Positions 5,689-5,720 of a stretch of DNA of 5,720 bases are shown piece by piece. A program made the translations under genes and the position numbers. Positions within the stretch are counted from its first letter, which is position 1, and each line of letters begins with the position of its first letter. This stretch comes from Desulfobulbaceae bacterium (GTDB taxonomy: Bacteria > Desulfobacterota > Desulfobulbia > Desulfobulbales > Desulfobulbaceae): positions 1 to 5,720 of the forward strand of contig DRLX01000116.1 of the NCBI GenBank assembly GCA_011322715.1, read 5' to 3'. Below the pieces are notes generated by a model. That model worked only from the letters and a program-made list of their open reading frames with translations, searched no databases and was not told the origin of the DNA.

Positions 5689-5720
5689 GTAACATTACCA
5701 AAAAACAACATATGACCGCC

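Noticed and set aside
5610..5720. Minus-strand open frame entering from the right edge and ending at 5610
   Set aside because: It is open for only 37 codons, shows no recognisable motif, and a second frame is open over the same bases, so a partial gene cannot be supported.

Overview
The window carries five intact protein-coding genes, one decayed gene, and a pair of related long imperfect palindromes. Gene content is that of a Gram-negative bacterium. A bacterial Ste24-type M48 protease, a SprT-like/DUF2786 protein, a PilZ-like protein and a PP2C relic, at moderate GC, would fit a sulfate-reducing Desulfobacterota lineage such as Desulfobulbales. That assignment is an inference from gene mix and is low confidence.

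Layout, left to right. Bases 1-130 form an imperfect palindrome (copy A). It is followed at 152-433 by a small PilZ-like gene. A second palindrome of the same design (copy B, about 476-636) follows that gene and precedes a two-gene unit: a membrane M48/Ste24-type zinc protease (668-1945) and a soluble SprT-like/DUF2786 protein (1945-3078), which share a TAATG stop/start. Converging on this pair and overlapping its last 9 bases is a shikimate-kinase-like P-loop kinase on the minus strand (3070-3597), with a likely promoter at 3648-3675. A divergent intergenic stretch (about 290 bases) separates it from a membrane-anchored coiled-coil protein (3892-5022) that ends at a strong intrinsic terminator (5061-5093). 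The rest of the window holds the relic of a PP2C-family serine/threonine phosphatase on the minus strand (about 5142-5591). It keeps all the family's landmark motifs in order in one reading frame, but has a premature TAG, two large internal losses and no usable start.

How the parts relate: the two zinc metalloenzymes are probably co-translated, one in the membrane and one in the cytoplasm, so a shared protein quality-control role is plausible but unproven. The kinase lacks two residues normally used to hold shikimate, so its substrate should be treated as open. The two palindromes are the least explained feature. They share outer boxes (TTTTGCCCAWTTTCT on the left, CCTTGAANNTGAACAAAAT on the right) while their inner stems differ in sequence but keep pairing. 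Most of their mismatches are C x A on the plus strand, which would become G-U pairs in a minus-strand RNA. They bracket the PilZ-like gene, giving it a cassette-like setting.
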